In this document: in pieces, positions 9,836-20,708 of the stretch | Layout: the number at the start of each line of letters is the position of its first letter | Numbering within the stretch: position 1 is the stretch's first letter | Assembly (NCBI GenBank): GCA_029961685.1 | Contig: JARWKL010000008.1 | Location: forward strand, 37,644,144 to 37,708,143 | Reading direction: 5' to 3' | Length of the DNA: 64,000 nt | Source of the DNA: Aristolochia californica | Taxonomy: Eukaryota > Streptophyta > Magnoliopsida > Piperales > Aristolochiaceae | Notes under the pieces: model-generated | The model's input: the letters and a program-made list of their open reading frames with translations, nothing else | Told to the model about the DNA's origin: nothing | Databases searched by the model: none | Position numbers and translations under genes: made by a program

Positions 9836-10253
9836 TTCACAAAATAGATCTGAATCCATATTCCCCATTTTTTGCCTGAGCGAATGAATTGACGTGATTC
9901 ACTTGAAGTGTAATTCATTGTACACTAACCCCTTAAAAGCTAATGAACTAATACGGGAGTAATTCATCTCACTTCATTTTGGACTAACCCCCTCTAAGTG
10001 GACAAAATCATGAAGAAAAGGTGAGGTAGTGGGTGAGCTTATTCTCTTTGGAATCACTGAACTTACTATGAAAGAATAGTTTGAAGTAAAAAACCAAACA
10101 ATATCTAACTTATCTCTTTTAAAAATGCATAAGAATATGATGTAGGTTGGTGATAGATCCATTTTAAAATTTATTAATTTATTGTTATTGGAATTTTGGA
10201 CAGAGAAATAATTCATTGATTAGTACATGAATTGAGTACCGTGGACGAGCAAA
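9836..10253. other. Non-coding spacer with possible MITE ends
   Basis: No gene seen. Sequences TGTACACTAACCCC (about 9,925) and TTGGACTAACCCCC (about 9,980) look like miniature-transposon termini of the GGGGTTAGT type, but no matching partner with a clean target duplication was found. Confidence 0.3.
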
Positions 10254-10555
10254 TACGAAAAAGTTTTATATGACTCTCACAGTAAAAAATCTCAATAACC
10301 TACATTAATATGGTGGTGTCTTATTGGAGTCTCACATGAGGAGGTCTCATAGAACAGTTTCAAGTTAAAAGTGTTTTATTTATATTTAGTTGTTCAATTG
10401 TTTTAGGACTTATCTTTTAGTATTTCACTTTCGGTGTAATATGGGTAGTTTAATTTTAATTGGATTATACTTGTGTCCTCTATTATAAATACATATTCAT
10501 TACGCTCAAATTACAACAAGCTAGTAAAGTTTTTCTCTTTTCAAAAAATTCAACA
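10254..10555 (+). mobile_element. Family-B 5' LTR
   Basis: Ends TTTTCAAAAAATTCAACA directly before a primer-binding site. It contains the family-B body (TTAATATGGTGG, CTATTATAAATACATATTCA, ACAACAAGCTAGTAAAG) shared with 12,282-12,886 and, reversed, with 36,752-36,970. The left boundary is approximate because the head of the LTR has decayed. Confidence 0.7.
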
Positions 10556-10567
10556 TGGTATCATAGC
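10556..10567 (+). other. Primer-binding site (initiator Met tRNA type)
   Basis: TGGTATCATAGC directly after the LTR end; one base differs from TGGTATCAGAGC, the common plant Copia site complementary to the initiator methionyl-tRNA 3' end. Confidence 0.8.
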
Positions 10568-12281
10568 AGATTCAATGAGTTGGTTTGGTCAACCCACAGA
10601 GATAGTGTGATCCTTTTCTAATCTATCACCTCCACCAACTTAGGTCCGTATTCTATATTTTTTCTTTCTTTCCTATCCCAGTACCAATTGATATCTTGGC
10701 ACTCACATCTCCATACTGAAACTTTTCATATTTCAAATTATATGTTGAGCAAAAAGATTTTTTTCAATCGGTGTTTTCTATAAAGAAAAATCAATATTTG
10801 AAGTTACAAAGGTCAAAGTGCAAAAGAGGTTCTAGCAACAACAGAAAACTTCAACTTTCGAGACATTTTATGCCATTAAGAACGAAAATTTATCTGGAGA
10901 ATTATATGTCAAAAAGATATATTTATAAGTCTATTTTCCTACCTATTAAACCAATTCTTAATCTGAATTTTCTAGAGGGAGATGTCAATATCGAGAGAGT
11001 CAATGGGTTTGCTGGCCAAAGAAGAAAGAGTAATCAGTTCGGCCAAATTATAGAATCCAAAATCTATCAAATTCTTTGTCTCAAAAGAAATATTTTATGA
11101 AGAAAAATGGTACTTGAATTAAAGGTATCGAAGTCTAGTTTCAGAAAGAGAAAATTTCATGTCAATCTATATGAAAGGAGATTTGCATTGGAGTCAGCAA
11201 CTATCAAGCTACATAATGAAGAAAATCAATTGGTCATAACAGATTCCAGAACAAAGTTTTTTATGTCAAATTCGGTATCAAAGCATAGCTCTTTGAGTCT
11301 ACTTTCTTAAAAAACAAACTATTTGTTATTATGATTTATGTTGTAGGAGATATTGATATAAAAAATACTAAAAGTCAGTTCTGCCAAAAATCTTTCCTTT
11401 TTCTTTCATATTATTTCTCCATGCATTGGTATGAATTGAGTTTCATTTTCTCCTAAAATCCTAGTTTTTTAGCTAAACTTCTCTTCTAATCAGTCGGAAT
11501 TAATCACTCTATGATGTACTCTTCCAAGGTATGCAAAAAATTCCTACTTTGATGTTGTTTTCAAGTTTTATATTTTTTATTTGGTTGTGTGTCTTACTCA
11601 TCATCAACTCTGAAAATTGTGGTCACCCCTAAAAAGTTATACTTGGTCAAATTATTTAAGTTCTATTGCCCCCTGTTTTTCAAAAAAAAAAAAATTCATA
11701 TTCTAGATTTATTTGGAAGTGTGAGTATTGTTGCAAAGTTGCCTCCTAGTTAAAGTTGTTTTTTCTGTAGTGTTTATTTAATGTATCTTCTTATATTGTC
11801 ATCACTTGAGAGCAATGCCTAGAATCACTAGCTAAAAAGTATAGGAATGTGCCCAACATCCAACTTGAGTCAAGTCTTTTATTTTTCACCCAAGAGGTGA
11901 TTTGTGTTTGAGCTACCCTTAAAAAGTGAGTAGAGTGAGTTTCAGACTATGACCGTTTTGGCTGGTGTATGTAGCTTTGTTGTATGGCTAAAAGCGATTT
12001 CCTTCTCCCACCTTGTATTTTATCCAAGCTAGGTCTCTATGTCATTTTTATCCCGACTTGGGGGAAAGAAGTAGAAGAAGAAGTACGAGAAAGAGGTATT
12101 TTGTTCCACATTTTGAGGTAATTTTTATGGGACCAAAATATTCAAGAAAAGGGGAGAACAAATGATAAAGATTTAACATCATTAAAAAGTTTTTAGCCAA
12201 TGAAGATTGAAGACTAATATTGAAGACAAAGAATCATTTTTTATTGCAAGCTAAAGTTATAAACTTCAGCTTGAGGGGGAA
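10568..12281 (+). mobile_element. Family-B internal region, non-autonomous
   Basis: No gag, protease, integrase or RT motifs. Two open stretches (10,771-11,100 and 11,107-11,310) encode peptides conserved in the copies at 13,080-13,400 and, reversed, 35,974-36,590. They include FLEGDVNIERVNGFAGQRR and FALESATIKLHNEENQLVI. The second module resembles FESTKVKLQERFE in the reversed copy, suggesting a repeated protein module of unknown function. The region ends in a polypurine tract CAGCTTGAGGGGGAA directly before the next LTR. I do not recognise the protein family. Confidence 0.6.
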
Positions 12282-12886
12282 TGTTGAAAAGTAGGTATAG
12301 AAGAGTCTTACATGTCTCTCACAGTAAGAAGTCTCATAGAGCCATAATTAATATGGTGGAGTCTTACAGGAGTCTCACAAGACGAGGTCACAAAAGATTC
12401 TCAATTAACGTTATTTTAGTTATGTTAGTCTTATACTTGTATTCATTTGTTCAATTGTTTTAGGACTTTAAGTATTTGACTTTGGGTATAACTAGGATAA
12501 GGGTAGTTTAATGTAATTGGATTCTACTGGTTTCCTCTATTATAAATAGAGGCTCATTGTGCTCAAGTTACAACAAGTTAGTGAATCATTATTTTTTCCA
12601 AAAATTCAATAGAGACTTCATTAATATGGTGGAGTCTTATAGGAGTCTCACAAGACGAGGTCTCACAAAATATTCTCAATTAATGGTATTTTAGTTATGT
12701 TAGTCTTATACTTGTATTCATTTGTTCAATTGTTTTAGGACTTTAAGTATTTGACTTTGGGTATAACTAGGATAAGGGTAGTTTAATGTAATTGGATTCT
12801 ACTGGTTTCCTCTATTATAAATAGAGGCTCATTGTGCTCAAGTTACAACAAGTTAGTGAATCATTATTTTTTCCAAAAATTCAACA
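12282..12886 (+). mobile_element. Family-B LTR with a 274-bp internal tandem duplication
   Basis: Starts TGTTGAAAAGTAGG after the polypurine tract and ends TTCAACA before a second primer-binding site. The part at about 12,348-12,610 is repeated at about 12,622-12,884 with only a few differences (for example AACGTTATTT against AATGGTATTT). It therefore carries two TATA-like CTATTATAAATAGAGG boxes in tandem. It serves both as 3' LTR of the element on its left and 5' LTR of the internal region on its right. Confidence 0.8.
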
Positions 12887-12898
12887 TGGTATAAGAGC
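12887..12898 (+). other. Second primer-binding site of the family-B array
   Basis: TGGTATAAGAGC abutting the LTR end at 12,886. The following bases (GGGTTCTATGAGTTAATTCGG) copy those after the first site at 10,568. Confidence 0.75.
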
Positions 12899-13400
12899 GG
12901 GTTCTATGAGTTAATTCGGTCAACCCACGGAGATAATGTGATCCTTTTTCTAATATACCATCACTAATAGTTTAGGTTTATATTCTATCTTTTTTTTTTC
13001 TTTCTTGTCCCAATACCCGTTGGTTTCTTGGCATTCACACCTCCATAATGAACTTTTCATATTGAAAATTATATATTGAAGAAAAAATCTTTGAGTCTAT
13101 TTTCCATCGCAAATTTTTTTTTTAGCAATCAGATTTTTTTATAAAGAGAAATAGAAATTTGAAACTGCAAAGATTAAACTATAAGAGAGGTTCGAGTACC
13201 AGAAAAAAGATTCATTTTTCAAGTTGTTTAAGCCATCAAGAATGAGACTTTATATGGAGTTTTATATTTCAAAAGAAATATTGTAAGTGTATTTTCTACC
13301 TTATCAAACTAATTTTCAAATTTGAGTTTTCTAGAGGGAAATATAATTTATGTATCTTTAAATATCTTAAAATTTTAAAAATATTTGGATTCCTTGGCTA
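12899..13400 (+). mobile_element. Second, truncated family-B internal region
   Basis: Same order of phrases as 10,568-11,000 (CAACCCACGGAGATAATGTG, TTGGCATTCACACCTCCATA, TTTTCTAGAGGGAAATA). It breaks off near 13,340-13,400. More stops are present than in the first copy. Confidence 0.65.
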
Positions 13401-14060
13401 TGATTCAATCGTCGATAACATATGCATACAAAACATTCTATGCATGCATTGGCCTTGGCACTCCTGGTGAGTTTTTTGTCACTATGATTCTCTCAAGCTT
13501 CCCATTCCCACCTTTGATGGGCAAGTTCTTATGCTCAAAAGTTAGGAGATGCAATTAAAGAACCCAGCCTTCTCTATAAGAAATTTATAGCCACCTCTCA
13601 ATCTATTCACCAAATCTACCAAGGCCTACAACTTACAAGGCTCCAAGTCATCTTTAACGGGTAAAGAACTTCAAAGCCTCCAATCACATGAGAAATGTCC
13701 CTCCCATGACTTCCTCAAAATATGCTGCCAAAGATGGCCTTTGCTGCCAAACTTGTTATAAACCAAACAACATTGCTGCTATGTGTTGGCATTTGGTTCA
13801 ATCACAACCACTATGTGTTGCACTTGCATCTCTTTTGCTTGAAACTAAGGGTACGATAACTAGGAACCCATATGACACAACTCAAGGATATTTTCCTTTC
13901 TACTTATCATGGAGTTACATGGTTGTTGGTCGAAATAGCACTGAAATTCCAACACCTTTTGGTGGTGGAGTGTATATTTCTACTCCCAAACAGAAGTTTT
14001 GTCTACCAACACTTGTTCCATCCATAAACAACAATCTGACTTGGGGATCATAAATTCAAA
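13401..14060 (+). pseudogene. Unidentified decayed coding fragment
   Basis: An open frame of 121 codons at 13,688-14,053 and a short upstream peptide YACIGLGTPGEFFV (about 13,440) give a protein-like composition unlike the surrounding repeats. GLGTPGEFFV resembles the start of plant pepsin-like proteases (GTPxxxF), but the expected D-T-G-S catalytic motif is not there. The 121-residue frame is Cys- and Pro-containing with no domain I recognise. Stops and frame changes occur between the two parts. Confidence 0.3.
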
Positions 14061-14585
14061 TCTAGAAATAATTTTTCTCTAGAATTCTTTCCTAATCAAT
14101 TCGATTTTAATGCAAGTAGACATAATGGTGAGTGGTAAAATGCTTAATGCATAATATGTTCCTAGCAAGAAAACATGCTCTCTATTTCAATTACTGATTC
14201 ACATATACACATATGTTTGGAACACCCTTTTAGGTGTCCCCTTAATAATTTTGTGCCTCATTTGATACTTTCAAAACTCTCTATTTCTCATGAATTATGA
14301 GTTGATTGGAAAAGGTAAAAATCCACAACTTCGTTTACTAGTAGTGCTTGTGATTTTCAATTAATTTCGTTTGAAAGTTATTCATAGTGATGTGTTGCCT
14401 GTCGTAATAATTTTCAATATTATATTATCTTTTGAATGACTTTCCTAATGCACTTGATTTTATCCTTTGGTGTTGAAGTCTGATGATTTTTCAATTTTTA
14501 TTAGTTTCAAGACGATAGTAGAGCATCTATTTAGTCATGCAACTAAATTACTTCAATGTGATAATTGTAAGGTCCAATAAGGAAA
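14061..14585. other. Non-coding spacer
   Basis: AT-rich sequence with no gene, tandem repeat or LTR boundary that I can support. Confidence 0.4.
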
Positions 14586-15240
14586 CCTAGAGGGAGAGGC
14601 TGAATAGGTTTGTCAAATTTCTATGGTTATAATTCAATTAAATTGGAAATTTATTGAAATAAACACATCAAGCATGCAATAATCATAATCAACCATCTAT
14701 AACAATCAATCTCTTGGATTCCTTTCTCAATACTGTTGTGGATTCCTAATCCATTCTCAAGGTGTTTGAACCTTAGAGTTAATTAACTATGTGTTTAACC
14801 TTAACAATATCTACAACAATCAATCTCTTGGATCCAATTGTAACACCTATCCAACACATGACAATCACCACTAGGTACAAGCACTTAGATCCTCAAAGGG
14901 ATTTTCTTCAGGTAGCAATCAACTTATCCTTGTTCTGATTGGTTTACAATTTGCAAGACTTACATTTCTAATTCACCTCAATAATGCCTCTCAATAGGCA
15001 GATGTTACAAATCCAAATTAAAGTAATTATACCAATTACCAATCAAGGACAAGAATTTGACTGCCAAAAGATAGTTTTGTTTAAGAAAGTTGATCAATCA
15101 AGCAACACGTTTGAAAAGTTGAAGGGATCCAATCCTTCATGAGTGTTTTACTCCTTTGAACTTTTAAGTTTTAACACTTCAGCGTTCCTGCCAAAGAGGT
15201 CAATTCATTTTACCTAGATTTAAAAAATTTCTTCCTTTAC
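14586..15240. mobile_element. LTR-like block of the AGAGGG-TGAAT class
   Basis: Begins AACCTAGAGGGAGAGGCTGAATAGG, close in pattern to TCAAGAGGGGGGTGAATTTAG at 33,209. That pattern is a polypurine tract followed by a TGAAT-starting LTR. The body is non-coding with local short repeats (CAATCTCTTGGAT occurs at 14,706 and 14,821). The right end and any target duplication were not determined. Confidence 0.35.
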
Positions 15241-15559
15241 TCCAATAATTACATTGGAATGTGATGATTAGTTTGTTGGGTCTATTATGATCAAAATTAG
15301 GATATATGGAAGGATCTTTGATTTTTCTCTAACAATAATAGTAGTAAACTTTTGTCTCAACAATTTTTTAATTACCTTATTTGGAATTATGACATCCTCC
15401 AACATGTTTCCTATCCTTGTATTGTATAATAAAATGGAGTGTTAGAATGAAAACAAGGGCATATAACAAAAACTTGTCTCATACTAATGTTCTATAGTTG
15501 TGCTCCTCTTGGCATTGGATGGACGGCTTCTACTATAGTATATCAGATTAACCAAGTAT

Positions 15560-15815
15560 CCTCCTAAGTGATTCAAGGTAAAACCATATATTTTGTACTT
15601 CTTGCTAAAGGCCTTTGTTCACACACTTGCACACATTCAGATGTTTATGCATGTTTTCCGTATCTGTGCTCTAAACTAGATCCTCAATCTGTCCTAGGAT
15701 GTTTAATAGCTTTAGTGATAAATGTAAGGGCTTTTGTTGCTATCATATGAAAAAGTAAACCTATTTATATATCTTTGGGCGCATTGTGTTTAAAGAAATA
15801 ACGTTTGCATTTTTT
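15560..15815 (+). pseudogene. Copia integrase-RT connection fragment
   Basis: In mixed frames the peptides LHTFRCLCMF, SDKCKGFCCYH and IFGRIVFKE occur in the order of the Copia connection region (FGCLCF..., FLGYS...KGYRCY, ...VVFKE). Only about 250 bp remain. Confidence 0.5.
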
Positions 15816-15859
15816 TTTAAACATAGGATTACATTATGTATAATCATAATAGAAGAGGA

Positions 15860-16284
15860 TTAAGGGGCGAGAAGAAAAAGAAGAGGAAGAGAAGAGGAAG
15901 ATTGACGAATTTGGAGAAAATAAGAGTTGTGGAGAGAGGTTTTAGGAAGAGAAGAGGAAGATTGACGAATTTGGAGAAAAGAAGAGGAAGATTAGGGTAA
16001 TAGACTTATCCAAATCTTCCACCTTAAGTTGTATTTATAGATATCAAAAGTACTAATATTATAAGAATACCCTTCACCCTAGTAAGAGTGAATAAGAAAC
16101 ATAAATCATAAACTAATTACATCAATGTCATCTTTATGAGATGACTCTTTATTTACCATCATGCCACCATTGTGTGAGCATGTGGGCCTTCTCCTTGGTC
16201 TGTGAGATTCAGCCCATCTTCCACACACTTGGTCATGTGGGTCTTCCTTGGTCGTGTGGGCTTAGGCCCTTCCTCCAACAATTT
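15860..16284 (-). mobile_element. LTR remnant, family A/H type, minus strand
   Basis: Contains GTATTTATAGATATCAAAAG, ATACCCTTCACCCTAGTAAG, CATCAATGTCATC, ATGAGATGACTCTTTATTTACC, and TGGTCGTGTGGGCTTAGGCCC, ending CTCCAACA. These phrases are shared with 45,080-45,300 and 35,400-35,500. A purine-rich 59-bp segment (GAAGAGAAGAGGAAGATTGACGAATTTGG...) is duplicated at 15,890 and 15,949. The LTR ends at the inner TGTTGG site, without the extra head seen in element A. Confidence 0.6.
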
Positions 16285-16599
16285 CTTACACCATCCAAGT
16301 ACTCCTTTCCTTGTATGACTTCTTACAAGCCAAACCCATTAGATGAACGACTCTAGCGGCCTTGATAGAAGAAAAGAAAATGAATAAGCATTACAAAAAA
16401 CTTAATTAAGAAAGGCAATTCACCGATATGAATAGATCCAATCCTACAATGCTTTAAGCACAGACTAGCAGATATGACGAGAGCGTGTACATCTGAAATG
16501 AATGAAGAGTTTATGCAAAAGTTGAAATTTTTATATAATAGAAACAAAACTTCTCTTTCAAAACTTTTACAAAACTAGGGCTTGAAGCCTTTACAAATC

Positions 16600-18650
16600 T
16601 CAATGACTTAATATTATTAACTAGTTCATTGCTTACTAGTAATAATAATGGTTCTTCAAAACCCTAGATCCTCACAATTAATAATAATTAATTTTCCTTA
16701 AATTTTAAATTATTTATCAATTAATATACAAACCCTATTAATTAAATTAAACACCTAATATTATTAATTACTTCTTTGCTTACTAATAATTTTAATGGTT
16801 CTTCAAAACCCTAGGTCCTCACAATTTACAAATAATATTATAAGAATATTATAAATATAGAAATATATCTGGTTAAATTTAAAGGCAAACTTATAATGAA
16901 ATAAATGAGAATTTTTTCCTTTTTAGTAGTTAAAAAAAGATAAAAAAAAATTTATTAGTTAATCAACAAACTACATTACAATTCGCAATTCTTTGTTTCT
17001 AACATTATTACAAAATGAATTATTGAACTAATTTTGAAGAATATTACAACTAAAAACTAATCAATCATTGTTTCCAAAAGTGGCTAGAAAATCGCTAATC
17101 ATAAATGAAAGTTTTATACAATAAATAACAAAAATTTCAGGTTAAATTTTTTAGTACCATATTTTAATCTTTTGTAAAATAGTTTCAAATCAATAGTTTA
17201 CCTTGTTTTGTTTATACAATTGTATGCTTGTTAATTAAACTAAAACATTAATATTATAAAAATTTAGGTGACACATTTGTACATTAAATGTTTGATTTGA
17301 GTAATTCTTAGTTTTATTAATAATTCGTCAATAATTATTAATTAAATATAAATAATAGTATATTGATCAAATATTTTTTTATCTAATTAAATAATTATTT
17401 GGTGCTTGCACTAAGATTTTGATTTATAAAGTAAAAAAAGAAAATTTATTCCATTTTAAGCTATGGAAATGTCCCATGACATTTGGGGAGCTACAAATAA
17501 TTGTTTTCAGAGTTTTTTCAAACCTTAAACCCTCAAAATTAATAATATTGAATTTCCTATTTTTAAATTATTTATAAATTAATACATAATGACTCCTATT
17601 AATCAAATTAATAATTTAATTAATTACTAATAATTTTAAGGGTTTTGGAAACCCTAAACCTTCACAATTCATGATAACTGAAAACATTTAGGTAATTTGT
17701 AAATAAATAAATAATAAGTCATATTAATTAACTTAATGACTTATATAATAATTTTTTAGCTTCCCTATTAATTAGTAACTAAGTTAAATTAAATTATAAA
17801 ATTATTAATAATAAGTCCTATTTATTATCCATTATTGTTGATCATTATTACTCAAAATTATTGATTAAATATAAATAAAAATGTTAATTATTGGCATCTA
17901 AATTTTTATATTAATTAATAATTATTTCTATATTTCACAATTATTATTACTCTATTACTACTTCATACTTAATTATTAATAAGTTATTGTTTCTATTGTA
18001 TCAGTTAGTTACTATTACTATCAATAATTCTATTAAATAATTTTTTCTTAATTAATGATTAATATTAAAATAAAAATTAGTAATTTTAAATTCATATTAC
18101 TAATATTACTTTTAAGTAGTATAATTGTCATACATAATAATTGATATTGCTCTGTTTCGACTTAACGATAATTAATCTAATACTTTTATTAAGAATTAAA
18201 TAATAATTTCAGGTTTAATACTTCTATTAGTTATTCATGTTACTATTATTATAATTTATTTATAATAAATTATAGGTATCTACAATCTTTTCATGATTAA
18301 TCACTTCATTTGTAAAATATAATAACTTAATCTATAATTTTTCTATGAGCCTATTAGGATTTACCAAATAGCATTAAATCAAATATAGAAACTTAGGTAT
18401 TACATGAAATTATAATTAAGATCAGATAAAGATAATTAATTCAAATTGAATGCATTAAAGTCTTATTAAAAAACTTAGGTAATAATGATAAATCTACTAA
18501 TAGTGGATTCAAAATTTAATGAATTTCTAATCTACCACATACTAACCTAATAAAGACAACATTAAAGAAAATTATTTCGTTAATGACATTTTCTCTAAGT
18601 TCAACTTAGGTAAAAGGTAAAAACAAATTGTCACCTATGAAGAGAGAAAC
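16600..18650. repeat. AT-rich desert with decayed repeats
   Basis: Two kilobases of very AT-rich DNA with no coding potential. A phrase of the form TTCAAAACCCTAG(A/G)TCCTCACAATT, followed by AATAAT-rich sequence, recurs at 16,654, 16,801, 17,517 and 17,646 in increasingly altered form, with about 150-bp spacing within each pair. It looks like old tandem or dispersed repeats. Confidence 0.5.
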
Positions 18651-18798
18651 CAAAGGAACGACCTAGGGAGAGTCGCAGTAGAGGAGGAGAAAACCGAGAT
18701 CCAAAATGGTGTTACCGATGAGTAATCCAAAATTGTTCAATCTTAGAGCAACATCTTCCCCTACAAATTTTTTAAATACAAAATTGAGTGTGTTGCAC

Positions 18799-18956
18799 TA
18801 GTACTAAAATAAATAAAAAGTACACTAAAAACTTCAATTTGTACTATCTCCTCTTGAATGTTCATAAATGACTTCATTAGTACTAAAATATATAAAAAGC
18901 ATACTAAAGACTTCAATATGTACTATCTCCTCTTGAATGTGCATAAATGACTTTTG
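18799..18956. repeat. 79-bp tandem duplication
   Basis: Two adjacent copies (18,799-18,877 and 18,878-18,956) sharing TAGTACTAAAAT, CTTCAAT, TGTACTATCTCCTCTTGAAT and ATAAATGACTT, with a few substitutions. Confidence 0.85.
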
Positions 18957-19268
18957 GCTCATAGTTTGTCGAACTATTTGTGTTCTCACATTTTTTACAT
19001 TTACTCATGAATGTTTCTATAATTTAGAATTAAATGGTAAAAGTTATGTAATTAAAACTTTTATACTTGAAAATATGATCCATGTTGCCCCCCATTCTGA
19101 ATCCAACAATTCCATAGGGACTCATTGTCTTCATTATCTATCATTTGAATTGAAGTAATTGGATGCTTTGGAAGAACATCCAACCTAGTCAATGGTCTAA
19201 TAACGTTGTCCACTCAGACAACGTTAAAGTTATCATTTGACAACATATTTGGTAAGCCTTTGGTTATC

Positions 19269-19799
19269 TGTTGATTTTTAGGACTCCATAAATTTAGTTC
19301 ATGGAGAAAAAGGAAGAGAAACCCATTGGGAGAAAACTGGAGAAAGAAGGGTTCTGGAATTGATTATCCCTTACCCTCCCCCTGAAACTCTATTTATAGA
19401 TTTATGAAATTACAATATTACAATAATACCCCTGAACTTAGAGTTTAGGGTTTAGGGTTTTAACCCTGGAACTTTAACATAATTACATCAATGCCATCTC
19501 TATGAGATGACCCTTTATTTACCATTCTGCCATCAATGTATATGGGCCTATGGGCCTTCTCCTTGATCTATGGGCCTTGAGCCCATCTTCTTTATGTCTT
19601 GGATCCATAGGTCTTACCTGGTCTTATGGGTTTGGACCCATCTTCTTATACACTTTGATATGTGGGCCTTCCTTGGTCGTGTGGGCTTGTGCCCTGTCTT
19701 CCCCTCAAGCTGGGGGTGAGAGAACAACATGAACTCCTAGCTTGCTGCAAATGATGTATAAAATCTTTTTTTTGTATAATATGCCTTCATCTTCTAACA
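19269..19799 (-). mobile_element. Element A 3' LTR (left)
   Basis: Reads TGTTGATTTTTAGG ... CATCTTCTAACA on the plus strand. It contains a TATA-like CTATTTATAGATTTATGAA, a TTTAGGGTTTAGGGTTTTAA stretch and several TGGGCC-rich repeats. CCCCCCTCAAGTTGG follows at 19,800, the complement of a polypurine tract. Similarity to the right LTR is high but with many small differences. Confidence 0.85.
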
Positions 19800-19989
19800 C
19801 CCCCCTCAAGTTGGTACTCTCATTCAATGAGGCCCAACTGGTATAATATCAGTGAGAGTAAATCACTCCTAGCCGCTAAGACATTACTCTGAAGTGTCCA
19901 CCTCCAACACCATGTCCCTCCATAGGACAACGACTCTCAAGTGGTGGAGTAATATATGATATTAATGGGGGGAAAGTAACATAAGTATA

Positions 19990-20345
19990 ACAATAAGTTC
20001 CTCCGTCATGGACTTCTAACCACAAAAATGTGATAATTTTTACGGGGATGAAGTTCCTTCGTCATGGACTTCCAACCACAAAAATTTTGATATTTTTGAC
20101 GGGGATGAAGTTCCTCTGTCATTGACTCCCAACGACAAACAAATTTAATATTTTTAACAGGGATGAAGTTCCTCCGTCATGGACTACCAACTACAAATAA
20201 ATTTGATATTTTTTTACGAGGATGAAGTTCCGCCGTCATGGACTCCCAACCACAAATAAATTTGATATTTTTTACGGGGATGAAGTGCCACCGTCATGGA
20301 CTCCCAACCAAAAAACAATTTGATACTTTTGACGGGGTTGACAAT
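19990..20345. repeat. Minisatellite, six copies of a 57-59 bp unit
   Basis: Units begin near 19,996, 20,050, 20,108, 20,166, 20,225 and 20,283. Each has AAGTTCCTCCGTCATGGACT, then CCAACCACAAA, then a T-rich stretch, then GACGGGGATG. GACGG and CCGTC in neighbouring positions can pair. It lies in the 3' internal part of element A and is absent from the matching part of element D (about 45,660), so it arose within this copy or its subfamily. Confidence 0.9.
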
Positions 20346-20708
20346 AAATAATGGTATGAGGCTACCTCTTCTTCAATAATATTGTCTCATCAAAAGAGAC
20401 ACAATAGCAGCAGCTGAAATGGGCTTGGCTTGGGCCCATTTAACACGACCCAAAATAATCCTTGTAATATCACCCATGAAATAATCCAATGCACATATCT
20501 AGACCAAATAATATGTTGACCAAGGAATAATCTATAAATTCTTCAAAAATAATAATCTAGCCAGAGAAAAAAAATTAACGATTAGCACAGAAATATTAGG
20601 CACACATCCCGAGGCATAAATTAAGTGGCCCGAGTCAACTTGACCCAAACCCAAGTTGACTCGGATTGAGTTGGTCCGACTTGACTCGGTCTGGCTGGTG
20701 CTGAAACA

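Noticed and set aside
9505..9918. Minus-strand open frame of 137 codons in the GC-rich block
   Set aside because: Low-complexity Ser/Pro/Leu composition, overlaps another equally open frame, no conserved motif.
8806..9995. A Tourist/Harbinger MITE spanning the right repeat arm (GGGGGTTAGTC ends)
   Set aside because: The terminal words are roughly inverted, but no consistent 3-bp TWA target duplication could be placed.
13401..14060. Possible aspartic protease gene
   Set aside because: Only a short GLGTPGEFF-like peptide; no DTG/DSG catalytic motif and frames are broken, so listed as an unidentified fragment only.
19440..19470. TTTAGGG repeats resembling telomere sequence
   Set aside because: Only two to three units, found at the same place in several family-A LTRs (26,540; 43,425), so part of the LTR.
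19990..20345. Regularly spaced repeats considered as a CRISPR-like array
   Set aside because: Units are contiguous 57-59 bp tandem copies with no unique spacers, in a plant retroelement.
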